Shown piece by piece: positions 34,834 through 45,205 of a stretch of DNA of 64,000 bases (its first letter is position 1; every line of letters starts with the position of its first letter). The notes under the pieces were generated by a model that saw only the letters and a program-made list of their open reading frames with translations, did not search any database and was not told the origin of the DNA. Both the position numbers and the translations under genes were made by a program. Source of the stretch: Verrucomicrobiaceae bacterium (GTDB taxonomy: Bacteria > Verrucomicrobiota > Verrucomicrobiia > Verrucomicrobiales > Akkermansiaceae); the NCBI GenBank assembly GCA_027487435.1, contig JAIYDP010000120.1:1-64000 (forward strand). The letters are read 5' to 3'.

Positions 34834-37089
34834 ATGTCAGCAGGCCTCAGAAAGAGAGTTGGCCATGCGCAGACTCATGTAGCAGCTCCTCTTTCCACAG
34901 GATCATCCAAAATACACGAAAGTAAGCATGCTTTTTTGTTCATTCAAGATGTAGCCCCTCCGGACAAGAAGAAGCCGACTTTGAAGCGAAAGTCTCGTAC
35001 GCTTGTCAATTTCTCTTTCTCAAACACTCAGCCGACGATCGCGAAAACCAAGAAAATGGTGCTAACAAAGCCCCGAAGACCGGTTTTTTGAGCTCGGTCT
35101 ACAATGCGTTGATGCGGCTCGCCAGCACGTTGACTGAGTCTGATTCTCAAGTCTTCCGCACTCCGCATTCTGGGAAGACTCGCTCGAAAGACAAAGAAAC
35201 TCCAATGTCAACCATGTCAGCTATCCGCACACCTTTCCGTGTCGAGCTTGAAGCGGTGAGCTCTCTTGCGGGACAGGTCCTGAATGGCTACTCGCCGAAG
35301 AACTCCCCCCGCCCTGCCCGCGATTGGACCGACCCGTCGATAGAGTACGGCCCCTTTGAGGCATACTGTCGACCTCACGATGAAACTGCAAAAGTCTTAA
35401 ACTTTAATTCCCCCACGGCACCGGACCCTCGCAAGGCTGAAGCATCCACGTCCCCAGCGTACTTCACCCCCCCATCCTCTCCATCCCTTCGATCGCCGCA
35501 GCAGAAAACCCAGTCAGCCTCACTCCGTCGAGCCGTGTTGTCGCGAAACCTCACGTCCCCTCCGAAAGTTCAGTCCCCTCGGACGACGGTGCAACCTCTG
35601 ACAGGTCCTCCGCAAGCGGCACAAGCGGCCCCTCCACCACCGCCCCCGCCGCCGCCCCCACCACTGCCTGCTTGCATGGCCCAACGTTTGACCGGTCCAG
35701 CACCTCCGTGCCCTCTTGTCGAAACTAGAGACGGATCGAAAACGGTTGGGGTTCCGCCCCCTCCCCCGCCCCCTCCTTCTCTTCCGAAGTCTCTCGGCGC
35801 GCCGCCTCCGCCACCTGCACCATCAGCGGCCTTCATCAGGACGTCATCTTCTAATGTCGACCTTGTGGCTGACATGCAGCGCAAGCTCCAGCGCCGTCTG
35901 CTCTCGAAGAAGGATGCCCCATCGGAAGAGAATCCCAAGCTGCTCCAGTGGATTGCTCTCCAAGCGAAGGCCCGCAAACTGACTGTAGACGAATTCAGAG
36001 AGCTGTACAGCAGCAAGCAGCGCGTAGCAGCCGCTGTCCCTGCTGCCATCAACTCATATCGGGGAAGCGAACGAAGTGAGCTGGAAGCACTCTCTCACGC
36101 CGTCGTCGAGGCTGCCGGATGGTTCCCTGGGGGCTACAAGGAGATGAAGGACCGCGACGCAGCGTGGTCTGCCGCAGAGCGGAAGCTCGACGCCATCAAC
36201 TCGTGGCTGGCCTTGGACGAAGACATGCGCGTCTTTGTTCGGTCGTTGAACGAGATTGCAGAGGCAAAGGCAGTCATTGAAATGCCAAGGATCCGCGAGA
36301 TGTTTGGTACAGCTGCCCTGTGTGCTTGTGACGCCCGCAGATACTCGCCGTCGAGTTTGGGGAGACATTCGTGACCACGAGAAACGGTTCAGGGAGTTCG
36401 GGCTCGGCTTCGACGAGGAGCTTCTGGCCGAGGCTACTTCCCGCCTTGAAGGCATCGCTCTGCTGGCTGTCCCGTCGCTGCGGTCGGAGCTGCGGGTGTT
36501 TTACAGCCGCATAGGCAGCGTTTCCCCTGCCACGCTCTTGGTCAAGGCAGAGGAGCTCAAGGTGTTGTGCAACTCCATCTTGGTCCTCATCGTCGACGCC
36601 CTCAAATTCGTTCGTCCTCAGGTTGAAAATGATGACCTTCGCGCATTTGCCCTCGATTGCTCGCGAGAGTACCTCTCCCTCCTCGCAATCCAATTCGAGG
36701 GCCCGCTTCAATCAAAGTTGAGGCTCGAAGTCACTGCCTCATTTGATGGCGCCCTTCGCTTGATGACGCTGCTTCAAAGCATCGGCTATGTCCGCAAGGG
36801 CGGCCATCAGCTCAGGTCCTGCAAGCCGATTGAAGATGACCCGGCGGCTGCGAGAGTTTGCGAGGAGATCCTACGCCTGACGGCGATGCTTCTGACGCAC
36901 ATCACCGCTCAGTTCAAGCACATCGACAAGGACCGTCGAGCGTCGGGGCAGTCGCGGGACCTCGTCGCGTGGTTGTTGTTCGGCTGCAAGTTTATCAACT
37001 CTGTCGCAGGATTGGTTGGGGAGGGTAAGGAGGACTTCAACTCGCTGATTGCATCGTTTGTGGACCTTGAAAAAAGGCTTCAGCACTGA
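34834..37089 (+). CDS. Polyproline-rich cytoskeletal-type protein
   Basis: Starts MSAGLRKRVGHAQTHVA. Short introns at about 34922-34948 (27 nt, in frame) and 34999-35033 lead to PDDRENQENGANKAPKTG. A Ser/Pro-rich region follows, with two proline blocks (PPPPPPPPPPP near residue 240 and PPPPPPPP plus PPPPPAP near 280) resembling FH1 or WASP-type profilin/SH3-binding tracts. The C-terminal half is a long helical domain (VDLVADMQRKLQRRL ... LQWIALQAKARKLTVDEFREL ... FIRDL-like helices to ASFVDLEKRLQH), joined across a 34-nt intron near 36309. It lacks FH2 signatures, so it is not a normal formin. The layout is loosely like plant CHUP1 or actin-nucleation factors, but that is only an analogy. Confidence 0.6.
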
Positions 37090-37246
37090 CCCGGGGCCAC
37101 AACATTGCGCATTTATACACAGACCAGGACGACACATCAAGTGATCAATACAGAACCGTAACTTCTCCCATCAGATTGATCACTCGGCCGCCCAACATCT
37201 CGCTCACGGCAGCCTCGATTTGCTATGGGTGGTCATTTGCAAGGTC

Positions 37247-38956
37247 TCAGTAAACAAATGACGCAAAATCAAGAAATGCGAGACGTGCCTTTTTCATATC
37301 GCGCGACTCCTCGACGAGGCGCTTGAGGATGGGCCCTGTTTGGAGCATGGCCTCCTCTGCCTCCTCACGCTTGCGCACGCACTCGTCGGCGGACGAGATG
37401 AGGCGCTGAATGCTCTCCTCTTTTTGTTTGAACGATGCGACAAGCCGGTCAAAGTACCTATGATGCGTCAGTCGATCGTCATGCCCAACCACCTTGTGCT
37501 TGCTCGCATCATGATCAGCTGCTGAGTGTGAGGGCTCTGCAGGACGCCAAGAGGCGCTGCAACGGCCTCGAGGAGCCTGCGGACAGACGCAGCAGTCTGC
37601 CTCGCGACTACGTCAGGGGCCGACAGAAATAAGTTGTCCACCGGCGACGGCATCGACGCATCCATTTCTACGCAGCGCTGGGACAAAAAGGCGAACAACT
37701 GACGCCGTCAGCTTGCGCCATCAGTCAAGAAAGAAAAATACCTCCAGCAGCTCGTTAATGAGGGCGTTTCGCTTGTCCGCATCCTCAAACACGGAGCACA
37801 CGTCCATAGTCGATGCCCCATTGCCACTGTCCTCAACAACAATGGCACCATCCCATCCCCCCCGCTCGTCCGCTTGGACGAGCGAGCCGCTCGCGTCCTC
37901 GCCCCAATCAACCGCCGCGCCATCGCCCCAGTCAATGGACGTTGCGGCAACATCCCCCTCATCCCAGCTAATCACAGGAGGATCTTGAGGAGCCTCCGCC
38001 GACCAGTCGATTGCCGCATCTTCGATTGGAGGTGCCGTCCCCTCGCCCCAGTCGATCGAAGATGCAGCGACTTCTTGCTGTGGCAGGAGGTGGGGTGGAA
38101 TTTCCAACGGCTTGAAGGAGAGTGAATCGGCGGAGTAGACGACTTTGACGAAGACAAGGTCATCATCGACAGAAGATGACCCGACAACAAATTTCACAAA
38201 CGCTGAATAAAACTCAAGCGCCTCGTGGACGAGCGGGCTCTTCAAGCTCTGGAACACGCTCTGGAAGAAGTCGGAGAGGGAGGCCGTTGATTTGAAGAGC
38301 TCCAGCGGGTAATTATCGCCCTTTTAAGTCAATCACACATAAGGGAGAGAGCGGACTTGAATCCCAAAGTCATTGCGGGTCTTCACGAGCTTCTCGCGGT
38401 AGTTTTGAGCAGCCTTGCGATACTCATTCTCTCGCCTGGAGAAATCTGAACACGATTGACTGCATTTTGAAATGGCAGCTTTGTGGAGAGGACTGCTGTT
38501 GTGAGAAAGAGACGTCAACGAAGGAACATGTCAAAGACAACATTCTGCACCAGCTGAGAGATCAGTTCGCCCAGAGCAACGTTGTCTTTCTGATAGCCGC
38601 GTACAACGTCATCCCATTCCTTCATGTTCGCATTCTTGTAGCTCCCAAACAAGTTCTTTGACCCCGCCTCTTGCGAGGCTCCCATAATGTCTCGAATGGC
38701 TTTACAGTTAGCAAAAGATATGTCTGATAGTGTGAGTATCAGCTACGACCAACTCACGCTCAAGCTGCCCGAAGAATTCGAGCCCCTGTATGTCAGGAAG
38801 TTTCTTCAGGAGGTCCCTTGCTTTACTTTGCAGGGCCTTGAGAGAATTCCTCCAGCTCTTGGAGAGCTTATGGCGGGACTCAAGCCATTCAATGAGCTTC
38901 GACACTTGGATGTCTATGGGGAGCAATTCCTCCTGTTTCGCAGCCTCGTTGCTCAT
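37247..38956 (-). CDS. CDK5RAP3: CDK5RAP3/C53 homologue (UFMylation, ER-phagy)
   Basis: Starts at 38956 (MSNEAAKQEELLPIDIQVSK) and shows the family from end to end: LPIDIQVSKLIEWLESRHKL, then ASQEAGSKNLFGSYKNANMK and EWDDVVRGYQKDNVALGELI across a 34-nt intron. CSDFSRRENEYRKAAQNYRE follows, then the repeated SIDWGE/AIDW/SIDWGD acidic motifs, RNALINELLE and the C-terminal helices ending FLDFASFVY. C53 binds the UFM1 ligase UFL1-DDRGK1 at the ER and acts as a receptor in ribosome-stall ER-phagy. Its shuffled IDWG motifs bind UFM1 and ATG8. All introns found are short. It diverges from the kinase gene with a 30-bp gap between starts. Confidence 0.85.
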
Positions 38957-38986
38957 GCTCAAACTAATACTCTTTAGTTAGTTAAC

Positions 38987-40062
38987 ATGTTGCTCTCAAC
39001 GCTGGAAAAGATTCGTCGCTTGCATCAGTCTAGTTCATCAAGATCGACGTTCCTGTTCAAAGATCTTACATCCGGTGATGTTGTTCTTGTAAAAGAGATC
39101 CCCAAAGTGTGGGCTGCATTTGAGAAACGGATTCAAAGGCTGAAAGCAGAAAGAACTGCACTGCAACGAATTTCTGGCCATCCCTGGTTTCCAAAATTGT
39201 AACACACTTCGCATGGAGCTTAATTGAGCAGTTTTGGAAGCGCTCAAGATGACGAGAACATCTATTTAGTGCTCCAGGTCCTCCCGTTTGGAAACTTACT
39301 GGAGCTCTCTCGAACAAAGTCCATGAACGACCTGTGCCTGCGGTTCACTGCAGCAGCTGTATGCTATTCTCTGCAAATGCTCCTTGAATTCGACATATTC
39401 CATCGTGATGTAAAACTTACAAATGTCCTCCTCGACGAGCAATACTATCCCGTCATAATCGACTATGGCCTCTGCTGCCTCACAGATTCCTCCAGGTTGC
39501 CCTCTCATTTATTGTCACTCATCGTCCAGCGCTGAGAGTTTCGTTGGCACCGAACACTGTATGGCCCCTGAGGTAGTTCGAAGGTCTGGCGACTACGACT
39601 TCAGGTCGGACTGGTGGTCCGTTGGCGTCTTGCTCTTTGAGCTTTCCTGTTGGTCACAAGACGGTTGAGACGAACCTGAAAAAGTAGTCGTCGACCGTTT
39701 TGGAGCGAAAACAGGGTCTATTTGCACGAGCAGATCCTGCACAGCGACCCGTTTTTGAAGGACCTTTCGTTTTCATGCTCGGAGGGTTGTTCATGCTCAG
39801 CCACCTCACACTCGCAGCGGGAGTCGATTTCATTAAAAGCCTCCTTTCAAAGGATGCCACGACTCGTCTTTCGTCGTGGTCGTCCGTGATGGCACACCCT
39901 TGGTTCGAAGGCTTCAACTTTACGACGCTGCTGAATAGGACGATGAAGTCGCCGCTTGCGGATGCGGCAGTTGTGCGGCAAGTGGACGAAATGAAGCGCC
40001 CAAGTGCCAATGCAGTGGACGACGGAGAATTTACTGGCAATGACCCCTTCCAAGACTTTTGA
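38987..40062 (+). CDS. AGC-like protein kinase with DYG motif
   Basis: Spliced frame: MLLSTLEKIRRLHQ..., VVLVKEI (the ATP-binding lysine), HPWFPKF-FGSAQDDENIYLVLQ, HRDVKLTNVLLDE (catalytic loop), IIDYGLCC, SFVGTEHCMAPEVV (activation loop and APE), DWWSVGVLLFEL and LLSKDATTRLSSWSSVMAHPWF. The spacing is that of AGC kinases such as PKA/PKG. The magnesium motif reads DYG instead of DFG, a substitution tolerated in some active kinases. No regulatory domain is attached; the N-terminus is short and the tail ends NDPFQDF. Four introns are needed, three of 32-34 nt and one of about 61 nt near 39658. The exon after that intron is short but keeps the frame. Confidence 0.75.
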
Positions 40063-40143
40063 TTCAGGAGCGGAACGCCTCCGAATGCCAAAGTCACAGA
40101 GGCCTGGCGGTGGTCGACTCTAAGCTGACCCTCGACATTGTTG

Positions 40144-40675
40144 TCAGTCTGCGACATCATCGCCCGTTTCTGCCATAGATTCTTCGCCCGTATCGACATC
40201 GGGCTCTGACACAGGGACCGCCTGGAGGATCTTCTTGACATCTTGAGCAAATGCCCTGGAGTAGCTCGCTATGCTGACCTGACATTTCTTCATTGTAGCT
40301 ATCGTGTTATTCAGATGGTAGCGATTGGGAACCCCCATAGTAAATCGTCTTGAACATGCATTCGGATTTGCACAATGATCGTACAAACACGCTTGATGTG
40401 CGCACGACGTCTGCATAATCTCTGCTACAACGTAGTATGAAAATCCTAGTCATTGGGTTCCAGTACTTGACTAAGACGTGAGGACTTTCCTTATCAATTC
40501 TACCTTGAAGTGATGCAGCAGTGCAGCCATACCCACAGTCGCCATAGTTATCGACAACGGAGTCGCGAATTTGATTCAAAATGTGATGAGGGGAAATAGC
40601 TTTCAGATCCTTCTCAGGGGGAAGCTCAAGAAAGAGACATTCCATGACCACGTATCGATTCTTGAATCTCACCAT
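40144..40675 (-). CDS. POP5: RNase P/MRP subunit POP5
   Basis: Starts MVRFKNRYVVMECLF, the hallmark POP5 N-terminus. Splicing a 33-nt in-frame intron gives AASLQ-VKYWNPMTRIFILRCSRDY, the core RNA-binding strand. A second 34-nt intron gives CMFKTIYYG-ATMKKCQVSIASYSR, matching the family's GGTIRxCQ element, and the acidic tail is also typical. POP5 is a protein subunit of RNase P and RNase MRP needed for tRNA 5' processing and rRNA maturation. Length (~155 aa) fits the family. The start lies 50 bp from the divergent RAB28 start. Confidence 0.85.
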
Positions 40676-40725
40676 TTAACTTAAAGACTTTTGTCGAGTT
40701 AGTTTGAGTAAAGTGTTGAAGCTGA

Positions 40726-41551
40726 ATGGACGATGACGAGCAGGTTGAGCGTCTGCAGTACAAGGTCTCTCTCTTCACTGATATTCACCCACGTGACCCG
40801 ATTTGAAGTTTTGTCTTCTATTTTCATGCTGATGATCTATTCTCATGCGCGAGGTAATCTTGCTTGGAGACGGCACCGTTGGGAAAACATCTTTGGCTGT
40901 GCGATTTACCGACGATACCTTTGGCTTGAACTACAAACAGACCATTGGATTGGATTTTTTTAGTAAGAAGATCGACCTTCCTGGTGAAGCCCATGTTACG
41001 CTGCAAGTGTGGGACATTGGCGGACAAACGATTGCTTCGAAAATGCTCAGCAACTACATTTATGGATCACATGCCGTCATCCTGGTGTATGACATCACCA
41101 ACTATCAGAGCTTTCAAAACATGCAAGATTGGTTAGCAATCGTCAAGAAAACGTTCGCCAAGGGAACCATGCCTTACGTCGCCTTGGTTGGAAACAAAAG
41201 TGAATCCAGCCGTCTTCGTCTCATCCTCCAGCCGACCTCAGTTTCTCGAGAACCGTGCGCCCAGAGCGGCATCAGAAATTTGCAGAAGAGAACGAGATGT
41301 ACACGTACAACGTCAGCGCAAAGACTGGCGATCAAGTGAACGCGATGTTTTACCGAATCGCGGCGGATTTAGCAGGAGTAGTGCTCTCTCGGCCTGAAGT
41401 TGAAGTCGCGACTGTAGGTAAACGGAGGACGACGCTAATGCGTTTTCAGAAAATTGTCAAGGCGGAGATCGTGAACCACGCAAACGTCGAGGGCGTGGCC
41501 CCTCCGAAGCCTGATGGCGCAGAAAAGAAAAAGGCGTGTGTTGTGCAATAG
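40726..41551 (+). CDS. RAB28: RAB28-type small GTPase
   Basis: Exons 40726-40764, 40854-41199 and 41232-41551 give 234 aa. G1 is GDGTVGKTS, switch [10 protein letters not shown]3 WDIGGQT (with GG rather than AG, as in RAB28), G4 NKTD is formed across the 32-nt intron, and G5 is VSAKTG. The [19 protein letters not shown] segment and the tail [14 protein letters not shown] also match RAB28. The C-terminus CVVQ is a CaaX box predicted to be farnesylated. RAB28 is an IFT/BBSome-associated GTPase at the ciliary base, which supports a flagellated host. The first intron (89 nt) is unusually long for this window. Confidence 0.9.
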
Positions 41552-41574
41552 AATTCAATAATAGTGACGACTGA

Positions 41575-42691
41575 TCATGTGTGACTTTTATTAAGGTGCG
41601 ACAGATATTTATCCAGGATCAGCTTGCAAGGGTTTTCATTTCGCGCTTGCTTCACAAATCGTCCATCCTGGATGTAAAAAATACGATCCGCGTAACACTC
41701 CACGTCTGGGTTGTGGGTCACCTGTCTCATCAAAAATGCCACACGCGCCTCAGCCAAACCATGATGCAAGTGGTCTGGCGCTCGCGATTGATGTTCATGA
41801 GCAGATCCATGATCTCAACAGTGTTCCTCGTGTCCAGATCGCCTGTCGGCTCATCTAGCAGAAGCACCTCAGGGTCGTTTGCGAGCGCTCGCGCGATCGT
41901 CCTGCCGCGTGAGGGGTCCGCGCGCTGATCGGACGCACACTCGCTGCTGCTCGCCGCCTGAGAGCTCGGACGGCTGTCATGTTAGCAAATGATGCGCTGC
42001 AACACTCTCATACCAAGTGCTCCATCCGATCACCAAGGCCCACCACTGGCAGGGGGTGAGGGGCGGCATGGAGGGGGGGAGGGGCACTTGCGAGCAATTC
42101 CTTCACCCGGCGTTTTCGCTCCGACCTGTTTCTTTTTGCAAGAAGCGTCATTGGAAGCTCAACGTTCTCAAAGGCAGACATCGTGGCGAGCAAGTTAAAA
42201 GTCTGGAAAACGAAGCCTGCAGAGTCAGCGGCGAGAAAACGTGTAGGACGACCAATTTTTTCCAACCTCAGCTTGGCGAGGTACTGATCAGGAGAGGATG
42301 AGTCGATCTTCTTTCCGAATAGCTCTGTACTGTAAATTAATTGGCCTGCAGGAAACAAAACCAACTGTGCCTCCAGTGGGAGCATCAATACAGCCAACCA
42401 TGTTCAGCAGCGTCGTTTTACCTCCTCCGCTAGGGCCTCTCAGCATAATGAATTCTCCTCTGTACTGTTAGCCATAAAAGCACCACGCCAACCGCTTGAT
42501 TGGAGAAATAGTGCCACCGTCTACGACATGAATGTCTTGGAGAGCCCGAACGGTCTCTGTGCGGCCTTCAAGTTGATAATCTGGGGACGCGTGAGTTAGA
42601 CTATCAGAAACATGAAAAGGGCAATATGCAGGCGCCACACACCTTTCGACACATGCTGCAGCGTGCAAATCGTTTCCCCAAATTCTCTCAT
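41575..42691 (-). CDS. LolD/MacB-type ABC transporter ATPase
   Basis: Spliced frame from ATG 42691: [39 protein letters not shown] (Walker A), [38 protein letters not shown] (Q-loop), [13 protein letters not shown] (signature), [23 protein letters not shown] (Walker B and D-loop) and [14 protein letters not shown] (switch His). This is the nucleotide-binding subunit of bacterial LolD/MacB/FtsE-type exporters, which work with a separate FtsX-like permease not seen in this window. The gene has about eight introns of 33-63 nt, several splitting conserved motifs, so it is a resident eukaryotic gene. Introns include a C7 tract near 42078. No membrane spans are present. Confidence 0.82.
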
Positions 42692-42797
42692 CCTAACAAA
42701 TTGTTTAGAGGAAACTAGAGACAGTCTTTATCTGTATGTACTGGTAGAAATTTTACAATGGGGAGAACTTAAATTAGATTGCAAACACGCGAAAACA

Positions 42798-44889
42798 TCA
42801 CTTTCCTTTGCGTACTAGTGCGAGTGAGAAGAAACAAAGTTCACGTCTACCAGGAGCAGGTGGCTCGACATCGAATGTCGTGTCAACAATGCCCCGAATG
42901 CTGATGCCACGAGCGTCTGCTCGATAGGCATCAGCAACTTTAGGATTCATTTCAGTGGGGATGTAGAATCCTTCATCAATGAGGAAGTTGCGCAATTCCG
43001 CAATCGTCAAGCGGCCGTCAGAGTCCTTGAGAATGAGAAAAAGTCCGACGTGGTACCGACTCCGTCATATTCCTTGATGTAGCCCTCAATAGCAAACATG
43101 TCATCACCAAAGCGGGCCTTCAACTTGGTCGTAACCAACTTCTTCAGCTCCGACAGAGTGATGTGCCTGTTTCGATAGAACAAGCTCGACGCCGAGGAGT
43201 ACACGCCCGCCTTGCGAACGGCATCAGGCTGCGTATCCAACAAGTCCGTGCTGAAGCACCGATGATTGATAAGGCCGCGCCCTTCAGTGTCGTACGTTTG
43301 CTTGATCGATTTCAAAGCCTTGAGGGCGGTGAGACGCTACTGCATGGACCCATACCGCTTCAGTCAGCTCAATGCCGAATGACTTCATGGCGGCGCGGAA
43401 CTCTGAATCCGTGATGGAGCCAATGTGCTCTGTGTCGTATGACGCCAGTTTCTTGCTGAGTCCGAGCTTGTCACTCACGACGCGGTTAATTTCAGCTTTG
43501 ACAGCATTAATGAGGCGAGATGTCCTTGTTCCGTTCGGAGATGAAGGCGTCTGAATGGCGTATCGGCGGACGCCATGGACAGGCTCCGGCTTGAAGTTCC
43601 CGAACATCATGGCGCCTTTTTGAGAGGAGTCATAGTCCTTTGGGAGGATTTGGCTGATGAACTCGTAATAGTCGACGGAGCCACTATTGTCAGAGTCGGA
43701 CAACATAATGAGCTCATCAAGGGTCTGGTCATGTCAACGACGAAAACAAGGACACTTACAGCTCTCGACAAGGAGAGGCCAAATCGCTCCAAGGCCTCTT
43801 TAAATTCTTCCGCGCTGATACGACCGTTGCGATCCTTGTCGAAGAAGTGAAAGGCATGAAGGATTTCGTTCGGCCCCGATCGCACTCTCTCCATCAACTT
43901 CCTTTGGATCAGCTCGAGAATCGTTCTGTTCTTTTGGCGCAACAAGTCCAACTGCACAGGATCTCGCTTAGCAGATGTCTTTGGCTTCTCAACAATAGCA
44001 GCTTCGCGAGCAGAGGATCGTTGTGAATTGGCATCATCCCTGTCTTTCCGCGGAGGAATAGGCACCGGCTTCATTGCAACAGGGGCTTCAAATTAGAGAT
44101 ATAAAAAAAAGGACTAAACCTGACGTCGGCGCTGCCTTCGCACTTTGAGGTCGCAATGCTTTCTGCAACCCAAGACCCTTCATGCGACGGAACACCCTCA
44201 AGAAGTTGTCCCGGTCATGGGCAGGGGCGGACTCTAGCCACTGCAGAACTCCAGGAAGCTGATCTTGCTTCACAATTTGGGACAGCTCTTGTCTGGCCCC
44301 CGGCGCTGTTGAAACTCTCGGAGTTGCACTTGCTTCAGAATGAGAACGAATGGAGAGAGCAATCACAAGAAATAGGGCGCGACGAGAGTCCACGCGCTTT
44401 GAAGCTGGATTCCAAGACTCCACTGCGGTTGATAGTGACGAAGTCTGGCGCGTTACTGAGGCACAGACGAACAAAAACTTTTCGCCTTGTCCACTTGCTG
44501 AATAGCTCGGCGATCCTCAGATCCATACCATGCGCCTTCAACTAGAGATTTCACGAGCGGCCGCTGAGTTCTCCTACAGAGTTAACCAAATCCGCGATGG
44601 GGCGACTTGTCGACTTCCTGGCGAAGCCTGGCTGCCTTTCGGTTATGAAAGTCCATGCTACTTCCAACGAAGCGTCCTTCCAGCAACCCTTGCATAAGAG
44701 GCCTCTGTTCCTCAGAGAGCTGTTGCCGAAACGGATTATCCCACACGATATCGTTCTCTACGAAGATTCTTGGTTCTTGAAGTTGTCAAAGAGAATAAGA
44801 GATGGACTACTCAGCTTCGCAGAAGGTGCATCCGTTCCAAAACCGTAATTAAACACCTCGCGGATATCGGTAGTGACGTCGATGTTCAT
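42798..44889 (-). CDS. EF-hand calcium-binding protein, multi-exon
   Basis: Starts at 44889 (MNIDVTTDIREVFNYGF); early exons read NDIVWDNPFRQQLSEEQRPL and FHNRKAARLRQEVDKSPHRG. A helical piece (LPGVLQWLESAPAHDRDNFL) leads through the 34-nt intron SAKAAPTS-APVAMKPVPIP to the EF-hand part. Two canonical calcium loops are visible: DKDRNGRISAEEF and DSDNSGSVDYYEF; degenerate ones follow around DTEHIGSITDSEF and YDTEGRGLINH. The domain order is common among axonemal or basal-body EF-hand proteins, but no specific family is proven. The exon border near 44390-44440 and the very last exon end are unresolved; the gene could also be two genes. Confidence 0.55.
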
Positions 44890-45205
44890 TTCGCTCAGTC
44901 CAACGGATCTCGGATTAACAATAAAAACGTCAGTTTGATTTCTGTTATTTTTCTATTACGCCTACAAAGAAAATTACCGACATCGTAGAGGCTTCCACTG
45001 GTCAATGCAGATGGCCTCTTTTCATTTCAGGCTTTTTTTTGGTCTTCACGTGAAGCAGAAAACTGCTTTCTTTTTCGAGCGATTCATTGCAAATTTTTGT
45101 CAACGGCAGTGAAGATTCATCAACTTTGATGTCAAGTTCTTGCAACTAGGCAATTTCTGCTTTTGCTGTGATGATTTGACGATGATTTGACATTGACTTG
45201 CACAG
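44890..45205. other. Intergenic promoter region between EF-hand and MFS genes
   Basis: No coding frame is seen in these 316 bp between two divergent starts. They are AT-rich with T-rich patches and carry a TTGAC cluster close to the MFS start. Confidence 0.5.
45176..45197 (+). promoter_or_regulatory. TTGAC box cluster before MFS transporter
   Basis: TTGAC starts at 45176, 45187 and 45193, ending 8 bp before the ATG at 45206. Two copies are in the larger repeat GATGATTTGAC. Same core as the clusters before both RalGAP genes. Confidence 0.45.

Noticed and set aside
35570-36052. Minus-strand frame with long poly-Gly.
   Set aside because: It is the antisense of the polyproline blocks of the gene at 34834-37089.
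34834-37089. Formin (FH1-FH2) identity.
   Set aside because: The C-terminal helical domain shows no FH2 signature (no G-x-T-x-K-W-Y or LP-x2-L-x-L-A patterns).
41575-42691. Bacterial contamination as source of the LolD-like gene.
   Set aside because: Conserved motifs are interrupted by host-type short introns and neighbours are eukaryotic.
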